Assembly: GCA_012934845.2 (NCBI GenBank)
Contig: WNNJ02001681.1
Span: 1-64,000, forward strand
DNA length: 64,000 bases
Source: Pomphorhynchus laevis
Lineage: Eukaryota > Acanthocephala > Palaeacanthocephala > Echinorhynchida > Pomphorhynchidae
Direction: 5' to 3'
Part shown: positions 45,446 through 56,446 of the stretch, one piece after another
Layout of the letters: the number at the start of each line of letters is the position of its first letter
How positions within the stretch are numbered: position 1 is the stretch's first letter
Notes under the pieces: generated by a model
The model's database searches: none
What the model saw: only the letters and a program-made list of their open reading frames with translations
Told to the model about the DNA's origin: nothing
Position numbers and translations under genes: made by a program

Positions 45446-45829
45446 GTCTAATAATAAAACAGATGTTATTTTAAAAATATCCTATTAAGTTTATTGTTTT
45501 ATATATATTTTATAGTTAATTGAACTTAATAAATTATATTTGTTTCAGTTTTATATTGTGGCTTAGTTTTCTTGTGGCTTGAATTTTGTTTTTTTTAAAC
45601 ATATGTGTATCCATCTTAAGGATACATCATGTAACCACCGAAGGATGCATTCGAAATAACTGTTCTTAATTGTAAATAAAAACAATGTCCGAAGCAAATT
45701 TCTTCTACATCATCATCTTTGTTTTACTTTGTGAAAATATGTTTGTAAAATTCATTTGATGTGATAGTTTATAATAATAAAGAATTTCTTAAATACACCA
45801 AAAAGAGACAACAAAAAACAGTTACAAAT

Positions 45830-45990
45830 GGTCAGATAAGAGGCAACCAACAAATAATCTTCGGTCTTCAGTAAATCACCAAATCACTTCATTCAACAGT
45901 CTTCCTACATTGGCCTCAGTTCCAGGGGGATCTGAGCCTCCAACCGATCCGACACGCCACCTTCCAACTAATGTGATAATTTCTTGTACA
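45830..45990 (-). mobile_element. 3' tail of the LINE family seen at 2990-4237
   Basis: Minus strand reads GRWRVGSVGGSDPPGTEANV, matching GRSYVGSDPSEPEAVRV of the LINE at 3.0-4.2 kb, followed by similar AC-rich 3' sequence (CAAACAACAAAA-type on the plus strand). No RT remains, so this is a severely 5'-truncated insertion. Confidence 0.5.
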
Positions 45991-46125
45991 GGTTTTTTTG
46001 CTTTTTTCTTTGAAGGTTTTAATGTTGTACGATAAAACTTTTGCGTGTTATGAAATTAAAGTTCGTGATGATAGCATCAGCTAGTGAAATATTGAACTAA
46101 ACCTTTTTATAGAATAAATCAAATC
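45985..46125 (+). ncRNA. PLE terminal sequence with hammerhead-like stem
   Basis: Plus strand reads GTGATGATAGCATCAGCTAG then TGAAATATTGAAC, the counterpart of the inverted copy at 39795-39935 and similar to the core at 10552-10579 (CTGATGA-stem-GAAA). The first core base is G rather than C and stem II has mismatches, so this is a decayed hammerhead. Confidence 0.4.
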
Positions 46126-46375
46126 AGCTAACTGAGTCTACGTATTTTATATAACTATAAAATAAACAAAACATAATAATGCTAAATCAAAATTTAATGA
46201 TTAAATAATAAAATTAATTATTGTTTTAGATTTTCTATAATTTTAATCAAGTTAAAATAAGAAATTGAAATTTAAAATAATCGTCATTTTTATGAATTGA
46301 CTAATAAATAATAGACGTTGAATCAGAATAAAGATTAGAGGTTATTTGGAGGAACTGCTATGCTATCAGGTTTCT
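46118..46375 (-). mobile_element. Naiad 3' tail, minus strand
   Basis: Reverse complement of the terminus (AGCTAACTGAGTCTACGTA, 46126-46144), the 3'-UTR, the hairpin ATGAATTGACTAAT and half of the pseudoknot (AACTGCTATGCTATCAGGTTT, helix-2 strand, 46350-46370). The element is cut there. Confidence 0.65.
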
Positions 46376-47105
46376 TTGACTCAATTCTTTAAATAGTTAC
46401 AATTAAAAGAAAAATTTGATATAAATTTTTTATTTAAGAATTTTTTTAAAATTCTTAAAAGATAAATTTTACTTTTAAGAATCCGTTATAGGATAAGATA
46501 TTAAATGACATATTAATAATTTTATTTTTACTTTGCAGTATTTATTCCCCTTCCATATATTTCTTATTATCTGCATTTTTATATGTAGCAGCTATGCATT
46601 AGATTGTCTCTAATGGATTTTTACCTGAGAAAGTGTTAATAGTTTATACTAATGAAAGGTGAGATTTCATAATCCTGAATACATAACGTTTTAGATAAAT
46701 CAACATCGCCTTCTTGCTTAGTCATATTAAATTATAGAGAAAAATAAGAACGATAATTACCAAAAACAGCAGCTTTAAGTTTTATATTTCGATAATTCGT
46801 GTCATTATTCTTGGAACTAAAAATTTGATTATGATAATAGCATCAATGAATATCTCAAATATAGAAATTAAACAGGATCTGATATTGTTTGGTTGCTGTA
46901 AATGTCCTTGATATAGTATTGTATAATAGTTCTTTATATAAATATGTATAGTATTTTAATGTCTTCCGTCTCTATTGTGAAAAAGGATTATAAAACAAAG
47001 TAGTCTACCGCCACCCTTTTACGTTAATAACTAAATATGAAATATAAAAAAAATACAATTTCGTACATCTCTTGATGGGGTCAGACTTCATGAAATTATA
47101 TAATT

Positions 47106-47394
47106 CCCTATTTCTTTTCCATGCTCTCTATGCTGCACGCGACATTTCCCTCTGGACAGCCATGCTCACACGCTGGAACATCAACGACATGGCACGCTGG
47201 TCCCCGGTGGCACGCTTGAGGCGTTGGCCCAACTTTTCCAAGAAAACCGGTAACTCGGTGCCAATCGATCCGTGAGTCTCTACAGCGACTGGCGTAAATG
47301 AGTATATGCAATCGTTCAGTTCCGAATATTTTGCCGTTTTCTGAATTCGGCCAGCTCGGCGGCTGCTCCTGCGTGATAAGTTGCGAATATCCAA
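47106..47394 (-). mobile_element. Retroelement C-terminal fragment, copy 1
   Basis: Minus strand reads YSFTPVAVETHGSIGTELPV, LGQRLKRATGDQRA and FQRVSMAVQREM. This pattern (F-x-P-x-A-V-E-T-x-G ... D-x-R ... Q-R-x-S-x-A-x-Q-R) occurs at the C-terminus of many invertebrate RT proteins. A relative lies at 48520-48807. The two lie on either side of host exon 47599-47787. Confidence 0.5.
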
Positions 47395-47598
47395 AATATA
47401 ATAGACAAATTTAGATTAATTACAGTTTTGACAAATTTAACAATTCTCTGCAACAAGCACGGCAATGTTTGAACAGCAGATTAATGATCAAATTCACGTT
47501 AGTACCGAATCTTTCATTGAATTGTGAACCTTCACTGATAAGTTTCATTTCCTTTATTGTTGTTATTACAATTGATTTTTAATTTGACTTTATCACAG

Positions 47599-47787
47599 GC
47601 AGCTGCAATTCAGTCGACACCATTGAAAATGCCCTTGCAAATTCAGGCTACAAAGAAGTCCAAAAAACCGGTCAAGTATAAGAGATGTCAAAATTTGGAA
47701 ATGGATAAGTTTCAAATGAGGGAATATAAAAATCGAGTAAACAGAAAGGACATTGACATTGAATTTATATTCGATCGCTTAGAAATG
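47599..47787 (+). CDS. Host gene, candidate exon 7 (function unknown)
   Basis: Between TTTATCACAG and GTTAGT; 189 bp, 63 codons, phase 0 to 0. Reads AAAIQSTPLKMPLQIQATKK, then a basic stretch KKSKKPVKYKR and an acidic end (KDIDIEFIFDRLEM). The basic segment could be a nuclear localisation signal. The next candidate exon (47990-48034, CAG | 45 bp | GTAAGT) has a stop in the phase this donor requires. A donor four bases further on (GTTTTT) would restore phase. This join is unresolved. Confidence 0.5.
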
Positions 47788-48519
47788 GTTAGTTTTTGTT
47801 CAATTTATTTTTTTATATAGTGAGTGATGATCCCCGCACAACTTTACATTAAAATTTAAATTATAATCATTTGAAAAAAGGAGCTTACGTTAGCCAAGCT
47901 ATCTACTACAGACGATACTCCTGATACCAGTTTACTAAGTAGTTAATTTAATAAGTTGTTCATTTTAAATTATCATTGTTTTTGTTCAGGAATGGTTATC
48001 CTCCCAAACGATGCCATAAATACATCTTTATCGGGTAAGTTAGCTCCTGGTTGCGCTGTTGCTAGCTTATAGCTTATAGAATATTTTGATTTGCATTTAC
48101 ATTTTTGGCAAAGATGTTTAGCTAATAAATAACTTTAAGGCTTTAATTTTATAGTTTTAACCGAAAATGTTTACATTCTAATGAAAGTTATCAGCCTAAG
48201 AAAGTTGAAGATTGAAGTTATAAATTCAATCTGCAGTAATTACACAAAGCTAGTGCAAATGAAGAATTATATATTATCTTTAAGAGAATTAAAAATTAGC
48301 AATTTGCTAGAAACATGATAATCTTCATGCTGTTAGCTATTTAAATAATGATTTTGATCCATTTTTTGAAATTTTTATTTTCGAGCAGATCGAGGAATTA
48401 CGGGAAATAAATTTATCCCTCTTTTATATTTCGCTAGATTTTAATAAAAAAGATTAATACAGTATAACGTTTGTCTTCTTCGTAGAGAAATGTCATTCTT
48501 TTAGCAAGACTGGCTGCTA

Positions 48520-48807
48520 CCACCAGCCTACCATGTTATTGCCCTTTGGAGCCGTAGCCAGAATGCTCACAGCATTTCCACGTTGAATGGCGATGCTAAC
48601 GTTTTGGAAGAGGTAAGAAGTAGCACGTGAATCTCTAGTAACGTGCTTCAATCTTTTTCCTATCTCCTTAACAAAAGCCAAAGCGGAAGAGCTCAGTGAT
48701 CCATAAATATCTACTCCAAAAGGACAAAATATGCGGGACATGGTCAAGTCGGCATATTTCAGCCGTTTCCGCTCTTCGGCATAAATTTCGCTAGATTCTG
48801 CTAGCAT
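48520..48807 (-). mobile_element. Retroelement C-terminal fragment, copy 2
   Basis: Minus strand reads EERKRLKYADL, FCPFGVDIYGSLSSSALAFV, KHVTRDSRATSYLFQNVSIA and IQRGNAVSI. Same domain as 47106-47394 but clearly diverged from it, so not a recent local duplicate. No RT core is attached. Confidence 0.5.
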
Positions 48808-49256
48808 AATCAGAAAATAACAGTTATCTCCAAAACAATTTCCATAAAAAATTATCCGTAAAAAACAATTTTATCTAAACACGAGTTTCTCGAATATTCA
48901 AAATTACTAATACAATAATCCAAGTTTAGTGATTGCTCAAATTCATAATATATGACAAAACTTTAAAGCTTAATATCGTCAATAACTGACTTTTATTTTT
49001 AAAAAATGCATGCTTTTTTCAGTGCCTAAATTATTATTAGGGAATATCTACATATTCTGATATCTGCATATATAATAAATGACATGAAGTATACTTTAAT
49101 GTGTTGTTTTCCAAAAGATCAAAATTCACTGATATCAGCTCCGGATTATGCCCACACAAATTCAATAGGTGGCCTGAGTGTATATCATTAACTTATATAC
49201 AAATGCTAATTTTCTATAAAACCAACAGTTTTCACTCATAAAGTATCTCTCTTTAG

Positions 49257-52200
49257 GTTTCCGTGATCTCCCCAATCAAAGTCGAAACTCGGTAAGTTCT
49301 TTAACGGTTCAGCAAGCAATATTCTCTTGTAGATTATTTCACATATTTACTTAATATTATAATATCTAATAACTTTAAAAAGTTCAAACAATAAAATAAA
49401 CAAAAACATCGTTGGAGCTATTAACAAGAGTAAAATTTATTGCAATTTTTCATATCCATTTAAAATTCTAAATATTTTCAAAATTAAAATTTAATTTAAA
49501 AATACATTTTATGTTTACGTAATTGTATGTTTATTGCATATTGAGAGTTTGATAAATTTATATTTCTGAGATTGTTGAAATGACACGTGATTATTTGCTT
49601 ATCGTATCTTACACGTTAAAAATTTAAATCAAAAACTTATTAAAATACATCAACTCTTGTAGTGGTATTTGACTAAATATTGTAGTGGTATTTTTGTGGC
49701 GGTATTTGTCAAATGAGAATTAAACTAAAAGAGGTTTTTATAAAAACAGAAAAAACCTTAAACTATTTTGAGAATAAATTTTGTAATCCAAATTGCTTGT
49801 ACAAATTTATTGATATACTTAAAATGATATAACTAAGATTAAGGATTATATTTTGTTGTAAAATTTTTCTGGACCTATTATCTAAACAATAAAACTGATG
49901 AGCGAAACACGTCCTAATGTTGATGGATATTATTAATTCAATAATAGTATATCCATTTAAGTATTAATTAAATGCCATGCCATGATCATTATTTAATTAC
50001 TGCGGCTTTTTGTGCAATTAACTTAATAGTTCATATCTTACCAGGATATCAGCATTTTTTCTCGAACAAACACAACATCAAGGTCAAATACAAAAAAATA
50101 TGTTAAAAGTGCAGCTAAATTAGAAACACTTAAGCTACGATCTCTAAAAAGCAAAAGCTGTATTGTAGTTTTATAATTTAGAATTATTTTTTATCATACT
50201 TTTGTCAGTGTTACCGGAGATATAAATTTTATGATTATATGTTTAACACATTAGAATAATTTATTATTATAAATTTAATTATATTAAATAATTTAAGAAT
50301 TAATTATTAATTATTTATTAATTATTTAATAAACCCTAGAACATATGGTTTATAATATAGTCCTTATATTCTAGAATCAGATAATATGTATTCAATGTTA
50401 ATAATAAAGAGGTATCAGGTGTAAGGATATGTAGCAAAACAAGCATTACAGCAAAAAAATAATTATAGCCCTTTACATTTTTATAGCCCAATCGTTTCAT
50501 TTTTATAATCCACTCATTTCAGTGTAATAGTTCACGTGAACGCTAATGGCGTATTTCCTTTGATGAAATTTGATTATCTAGAATTATATTCTTATACAAA
50601 GTATATTATTTATTATCCATCCATAAAAATTTGCCACTTAAGAGTTTAAATTTATTCTTTATATTATTGTGTTGTTTTATATATTTTACGATTTTCTGCT
50701 TGATGTTATTTTTATAGTAACCTAGTTTAAAATATGCATCTATTAAATTATTTAAATGATTTTTAAGAAAGCCAATATCATTACATATTGTTGCAATTCT
50801 TAAAATTTCATTATTTTATGTATTATATTTTATATTATATGGTATGCATGAATGCTCATGCAAAAATATGTTTCTTGTAAATTTAAATATGTCATCTTTA
50901 CGATATAAATTAATAGTAGTTTTAGTTAATGTTAATTTAATGTCGATATCTGGATTGACATTAGTTATAATTTATATTAGTTCTATTGATTTATTTCACT
51001 GATTTATTCGATAGCAACTGCTATTATTTATAAATTCTCGATAACAATAGCAGTAATCAACTAATGAACTAGTAAAATAAAACTATAAGCCTAATGAACT
51101 AGTCTTATATTGTATAGGAAGATCATTTTCTTGTTGTTAAGATGCACAGATTTGTGGTTACATCATCAATTTTATGTTCATCCATAAGCAAATAATCAAG
51201 ACTTTACTCACACAATTGATGTTTTAATTTGTTTAATAATAATTTTACTGTAGAATTATTATCACAATAAATAATAAAATTTATCTTATATTTACTAATT
51301 CTGGTCATTAATCTTGAATGACTAATATGACGTTATATGACGTTGCATGACTAATATGACGTTATTCGCCATATTATATTAATATTATTGTAATATGACA
51401 ATGTAATATGCAGATATTACATTAAAAATGTATGCCGGTATTGAATAAAAAATCGACAAAAGACATGGCTAAAGGAATTTTATTGTTTTTAATATAGAAA
51501 AGTTGAAGAAAACCAATTATCATAAAAGAAAGTAAGTGATTTATTATTATGATTTATTAAATTCATATAACTTTGCTTATTAGTATTTTAAATTCAGTTG
51601 AAAAAAATACAAAAATTATATATACATTAAATTAGCCTTTGCCAGTCATTTGTTGAATGAAAATGTGGCAGCAATCATTTAAAAAATATAATAGCCATCA
51701 ATAAATTAAAAAAACGTAATTTACTGTTTTTTAGGGTTACGTTGGAAATGAACTGCCTTCCATAACTAGTGATAATAAAAAGTATGTTGTTTCAACTTAT
51801 TATAATAATATAATCCCACTATGACATCATTATAATTGGTGTTTAAACAATCATAGGCAAGCAATATATCAGTCAAATCGAATGTCAAATGTGATTCGTC
51901 AAGATACGAGTATTAATTTTGCTGATGATATGTTTGAATGCAACGAAACTAACATGACCGTTGAAAATCCAATAGAAGTGTCAAGTACATTCATGTAAAC
52001 ACATTTCGTGATGTTGTGATCTTTTGCCTTCATCTTTTTTTATTCCCAAACAGGATTCCGGAAAATGGATGCAATTTTGACAAGCTATATCCAGAGAAAT
52101 CAACTAAGCATATAGTCAGCAACATGTTTATTCATATATTAGGTAAGATTATATAATAAAAATAGTATTATTGAAATAAGACCTAACTGGAACAACATAT

Positions 52201-52457
52201 TTTGTATATTACATTGACGACGATTTATCGACTATTGAGAGATACCTTTAAATTTTGACAAACGTCAAGAGAATTTTAAATCTCGGAACTGCTGCTCAAA
52301 CAAATTAAATATAAATATCAGTCCATTTTGGATGAGAAATAAGAATGAACAGGAATTATCATCTTTCAATCACGAATCAATGTTTCGATAACTTACAGTC
52401 ATTACTATTGAAGATAAATGGTTTGCCCTATCGATACAGAAGCGGCTGCCTTTCTAG
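49257..52457 (+). CDS. Host gene, candidate exons 9-14 to stop (function unknown)
   Basis: Exons, each bounded by AG and GT: 49257-49291 (FRDLPNQSRNS; donor GTAAGT), 50045-50164 (DISIFSRTNTTSRSN ... KLRSLKSKSC; weak donor GTAGTT), 51735-51781 (GYVGNELPSITSDNK; GTATGT), 51857-51994 (QAIYQSNRMSNVIRQ ... FADDMFECN ... PIEVSSTF; GTAAAC), 52054-52142 (IPENGCNFDKLYPEKSTKH; acceptor CCCAAACAG, donor GTAAGA), 52399-52457 (ITIEDKWFALSIQKRLPF then TAG). Reading phases agree at all five joins and for the 120-bp exon only one frame is open, which is hard to get by chance. Ser/Thr/Asn-rich; no domain recognised. Confidence 0.55.
50590..50960 (-). mobile_element. Naiad C-terminal fragment, minus strand, in a host intron
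   Basis: Reverse complement of the Naiad C-terminus: end of the coding region (MDNK-stop equivalent at 50610), NNIKNKFKL, YFKLGY, ATICNDIGFL-type and the FTRNIFLHEH segment near 50860, up to the YLDMNIKL region. Fairly well preserved over 370 bp, with no 3' tail. Confidence 0.65.
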
Positions 52458-52459
52458 GA

Positions 52460-53035
52460 CTGCAAAGTAACTACATCAGCTATCTGATTAATAACTACAT
52501 TCTACATCAATATAGCTCACTTAAGGTGATTTGTCAGCACTATCAAAAACAAAATAATCATTTCCTTGACTTGACGTTGTTTGCGATAACAAAGTTATGT
52601 TTTCAAAATGAAGTTATTTTTTAATAGCATTCGGTGATAGTCACATAAAGACCATTTTTTTAATGCTTCACCATGACCATTTAGGCTCATTATCCAAATA
52701 TTAGATCACTGCAATGTTGTAAATATAAATTTTGTTCAAAATATAAATTTCAAAATATAACTTTTAATAAATTTCAAAATATAACTTTTAATAAATTTCA
52801 ATAAAATTTGAAGCCTAATGTTTCAAATATAAATTAAATTTTAAAAATTATGTTGCTTAGAGAACAAGAAAGTGTTGTTGAAGATCCTTAAGTGCTACAT
52901 CGTATGTAAATTTAGCTTTAAACTCGTTCGACGGGGCGTTTGTTGTGTACTGCCCAGTATTAAATTTTCTATATTTGTAAGTCGATCATAATTAAATTGT
53001 CGTTCGACCTAGCGGAATGAGTATCCTCGCTGTGT
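52460..53035. other. 3' flank of host gene; no further gene seen
   Basis: An open frame (52418-52624) overlaps the terminal exon in another phase and looks fortuitous. An ATTTCAAAATATAACTTTTAATAA unit of about 25 bp is repeated near 52745-52800 and includes AATAAA, a possible polyadenylation signal for the gene ending at 52457. Confidence 0.35.
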
Positions 53036-53039
53036 TTAC

Positions 53040-53645
53040 ATATTATGTAGCACTAAAGGACCTCCAACAAAAATTAGATAACGGAATCCGACAGTTCCCA
53101 CCATATCTCAGTAATTACATCAAACGTCCACGTGCCCGCTTTAAAACAACATGCAATATCGACACTTACTTGAACGGCACATAAAGAGGTGGTAACCAAA
53201 ACTATGTAAGCCACTTCTATGGTGATAAACGATGTGCTATTTGCAAATATATGCTTGAGACTAATGAGTTCAAGAACTCAACAAAACGAATGTCGTGCCG
53301 AATAAGAGATAACAATACGTACAAGTCAGCTTGATCAGTTTATATTCATTCATGAATAGATTGTCTACCACAGTATGCTGGTCGAACCAAAACAAAGTAT
53401 AATCTACGCGCTAACAACCGTAAAAATGACGTAAAACAGAAGCGAATAACCGCTGATGGCGCTGTGACTCACATGGTGTAGAATCCCATACACAATATGC
53501 AAACTGTCATAATCAAATCGGCAATAAACAACAAGACAGTGCAAGAGAAATTTACAATTTTGGATCGGACAGATAATGGCCGATTGCTCATTAAATACTA
53601 ATGACCATCAATTCAAGGAACCCTGAAAAGTGACCAGAATTCTTC
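53040..53645 (+). mobile_element. PLE fragment: C-terminal GIY-YIG nuclease
   Basis: Reads LSNYIKRPRARFKTTCNID, CAICKYMLETNEFKNSTKR, then YAGRTKTKYNLRANNRKNDV (the 'Y-V-G-Q-T-x-x-x-x-x-x-R-x-x-x-H-K' strand and helix), TADGAVTHMV and DRTDNGRLLIKY. This is a different PLE family from those at 2.1 and 40.7 kb, with the longer CxxC lead-in. Two or more stops interrupt it. The hammerhead-like terminal sequence follows directly, as expected for a PLE 3' end. Confidence 0.55.
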
Positions 53646-53696
53646 CTGATCAAACCTGTCTTAGAATGAATATAAGTGTATTATTCAGTCGTTTTA

Positions 53697-53765
53697 TTAT
53701 AGAAAAACAAACACTGAGGAAAGATCAAGATAGATCCGAAACGTTTGTACTTAAAATAAATAAAT
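53697..53765 (+). ncRNA. Hammerhead ribozyme core in PLE terminal sequence
   Basis: CTGAGGA (53714-53720), stem II GATC (53723-53726) with GATC (53733-53736), GAAA (53738-53741), then C-GTTT-G and the GUA site (53747-53749). The very short helix III (a C-G pair closing a four-base loop) is the minimal form known from PLE hammerheads. The base pair next to CTGAGGA is imperfect and stem I is weak. Confidence 0.55.
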
Positions 53766-53802
53766 TTTTACTTTCATAGCTTGGTTATATATAATCAGCT
53801 CT

Positions 53803-53878
53803 TATATATATTGTTATTGTGAAAAATCGTTTAAAAAGCAGCATATATATTGTTATTGCGAAAAATCGCTTAAAACTG
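53803..53878 (+). repeat. Two-copy tandem repeat
   Basis: TATATATTGTTATTGTGAAAA... occurs twice in succession (about 37 bp each), the copies differing at two positions (GTG/GCG, CGTTT/CGCTT). Confidence 0.75.
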
Positions 53879-54046
53879 TGGTCCAGGAGCAAAACTGGCT
53901 ACGATTGTTTTTTTATCCATATTTGTTGATAAATAACTGGACTTCGATCATCAGCTCCACCAGTCTAATGTATCACTCCGAGACGTTCCTAAACACCCAT
54001 CAGTTATTGTCAGTTGGATAAAGTGGTTAGGGTACGTTTCGACTGA

Positions 54047-54152
54047 TTTTGACAGGCAATCGAAACGATCAGTGAGTACTTCATTCTACTGATGAGTGTT
54101 GCTGAGTGTTCATCATTTCGACGCTAAAGTGATCGTATAGAAGTGTCATTGT
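54047..54152 (+). repeat. Dispersed direct repeat, copy 1
   Basis: ACAGGCAATCGAAACGA ... GAGTACTTCATTCTA ... GATGAGTGTTGC ... CATCATTTCGACGCTAAA ... TAGAAGTGTCA. A second, about 80-85% alike copy lies at 54436-54540 in the same orientation. The 390-bp spacing and shared flanks suggest an unnamed repeat family or the two ends of a small element. Confidence 0.7.
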
Positions 54153-54435
54153 GACTAAAAGTCGTGAATCGAAGTGCAGTCTATCAAGCAACACTATTTC
54201 ATATAAATGCCGTATTTCGTAAAAAAATCCTCAGGAGCGTTGTCCAGTCAGCAGATCCGTGCACCTCTATTATACATGCGTATCTATCAAGGATCCAACG
54301 AGTGCAGCGACACTTCAGCAACAACCTCAATCTAGTGTTTAAGGACGGTCCACACGGGAACTCGATTTGGTAGGAAGCACAAGCCTCAGTCAATTTAGCA
54401 AAGTGTTGGAAACACTTTCATTCACAAAATCACAC

Positions 54436-54540
54436 AGGCAACCGGAACGACTATTGGGTACTTCATTCTAATAATGAGTGTTGCAGCGTACTCCATCATT
54501 TCGATGCTAAAATGATCGTCTAGAAGTGACATATGAGATC
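54436..54540 (+). repeat. Dispersed direct repeat, copy 2
   Basis: Second copy of the repeat at 54047-54152, with GGGTACTTCATTCTA, AATGAGTGTTGC and CATCATTTCGATGCTAAA. No coding sequence is associated with either copy. Confidence 0.7.
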
Positions 54541-55184
54541 ATTAAGATCGATTCGATCAAAATCAGGACTTGTATTGATCCATTGATCGATGCTTATTTA
54601 TCTATTGAATATTTGCTAAGTCACACATGGTGAGCTTTGCATTTTAATTATCTACAAAATCCTTCCTTAATGACTTAAAAAATATGTTGACTTTTCATTT
54701 GGATTACCTCCCGATAAATTATAAGAAATAAGTATGTATAGAACATCAATCTTATTATAATTTCTCTAGTGTTTATAATTTATTAGATTGGATTCAGGTA
54801 ATTCGAAAACTATAGAACACTTATATGAACGTTTATTCAAATTAATATTTTTGCAAAACAAGAAATATGAAATAAAATGCATCAAAGTAACATTAATAGG
54901 TTACTCTAAGTAATGATATTGCTTTAAGCATAATTGATTTACAAAAAACATTTACAATGATGTTTTAATTACTAGTAGAGCATGTAATGATGTTGTTCTA
55001 CATAAAAGAAGTGATTTAAATATTTTTATTAAAATTAGTATTTAACTTTAATCTAATAACTATAAAGCAAACAAATTACAAATTTCAACATTATACAGTA
55101 ATATAAATTTCTTATTGAAAATTTGGAGGGAAAGTGTATAAAAAACTTATGTTAGATTAAGCTATTACTCTCGATAATGCAACA

Positions 55185-55420
55185 TTATAAAAAATGGAAT
55201 ACATCATTGGTATGCGTTTGACAACTGCTCATACGTTTAAGTTGAAAAAGCTTCAAGGTGATAGCAGCAGTTCCTCCTAATGAACTCTAATCTTTCGATG
55301 TAAATTTATTGCTAATTTAAACACATTTTAAGCCAAAGACATTTTTTAAAATTGATAAAATTCTATCTAGATAAAAATCAAGTGTGATGACTTGTTTAAT
55401 CACATGTCACCTAAATTCTC
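55185..55420 (+). mobile_element. Very decayed Naiad 3' region
   Basis: GGAATACATCATTGGTATGCG ... TGATAGCAGCAGTTCCTCCT...TGAACTCTAATCTT follows the same order as the Naiad 3' region (GGAAATACATCATTAGCATG ... TGATAGCATAGCAGTTCCTCC). Helix 1 of the pseudoknot is gone, and helix 2 has partly decayed. Confidence 0.5.
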
Positions 55421-55462
55421 TAACATTTTGCGTCGCTAATATTACTAAGCCGAATTCGATCA

Positions 55463-56446
55463 TTATTGATCTAATATCTCATACGGATAATTTGGATGTT
55501 TCAAAAAACACTTCAGCTGGTAGTAACGGAAACGTTTATTAATGCTTGCAATCGACTCCATTACCCATTGAGGAAGATTTGGTAAATTGGCAGCATCCAA
55601 GTTTTCTTTCAGTCTTTCATTACTGACACTTTTTATTATAATAACAATATTTCTCTGGAGGACCCATTTGATAATTACCTTCGCAGGAGTCCAACTCTTG
55701 TAGGATGATGATGGATCAGAATTTAGCTTATTACATATGTTAAGTATTGTTTCGTCTTTTAGAACGACTGGGTCAGTCGGTTTTCCCCAAGGTCTATCGT
55801 TTGCTCCAAATGGTGAGTATGCTTCAACAACAATGTTCCGGTCCTGACAAAATTTCACCAGATTCTATTCCGGACAATAAGGATTTATTTCTATCTGATT
55901 TACCTCTGGCCAAATATGGCCACCTTCATCGTACAATCGTTGTAATTGATGTTCGTTAAAATTGCTCACACCAAGTGATTTTACTTTGCCCGACGATTTG
56001 CACTCTTGCATTTCTTTCCAAGTTACAACATAATCTTTGTCTAGTGGTATAACATAGCCATCTTTGTCTAGTGGAATGTTTACACCTTCTTTATATGAAA
56101 ATGCCATTGGCCAATGCATTAAGTATAGGTCAAAATAATTTACGCCCACATTAGTTAACTGTTCATCTAAAGCCTCCAAAACTTTGTGATGATGGGAACA
56201 CGATAACTTGTTAGTAATGAAAATATCTTCCCTCGGAATGTTAATTTGACTAATTGCTTGCTTTATTAGTTTCTCATTTTCGTAAATAAATGCCAAATCC
56301 AAATGTCGATATCCCAATAGTAAAGCCTTTTTAACAGCATTTTCAGCACTCTGTGGATCCCCACTATAAGTGCCTAGAGCAATTTTTGGTATTTTATTAC
56401 CGCTTAAAAGCGTAATGTAGTTGTTTGCCATATTAATACAAATCAA
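55463..56446 (-). pseudogene. Aldo-keto reductase (AKR1-like), intronless, one in-frame TAG
   Basis: NADPH-dependent carbonyl reductase family, cytosolic. The frame starts at 56446 (or more likely ATG 56431, MANNYITLL) and runs about 326 codons to TGA/TAA-region 55463, the normal length. Visible: GNKIPKIALGTYSG; the catalytic tetrad Asp and Tyr in GYRHLDLAFIYENE, Lys in FITNKLS, His in LYLMHWP; VSNFNEHQL; the cofactor segment KSVSNERLKEN; and a C-terminal loop ending FLKHPNYPYEILDQ. A single TAG follows EINPYCPE (about 55865-55867), within the barrel after the substrate loop; the frame continues without shift as NLVKFCQDRNIVVEAYSPFG. Lack of introns suggests a retrocopy. It may also be a single-base error in an otherwise good gene. 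Confidence 0.85.

Noticed and set aside
52418-52624. 68-codon frame after the host gene
   Set aside because: Overlaps the phase-consistent terminal exon in another frame and has no recognised domain.
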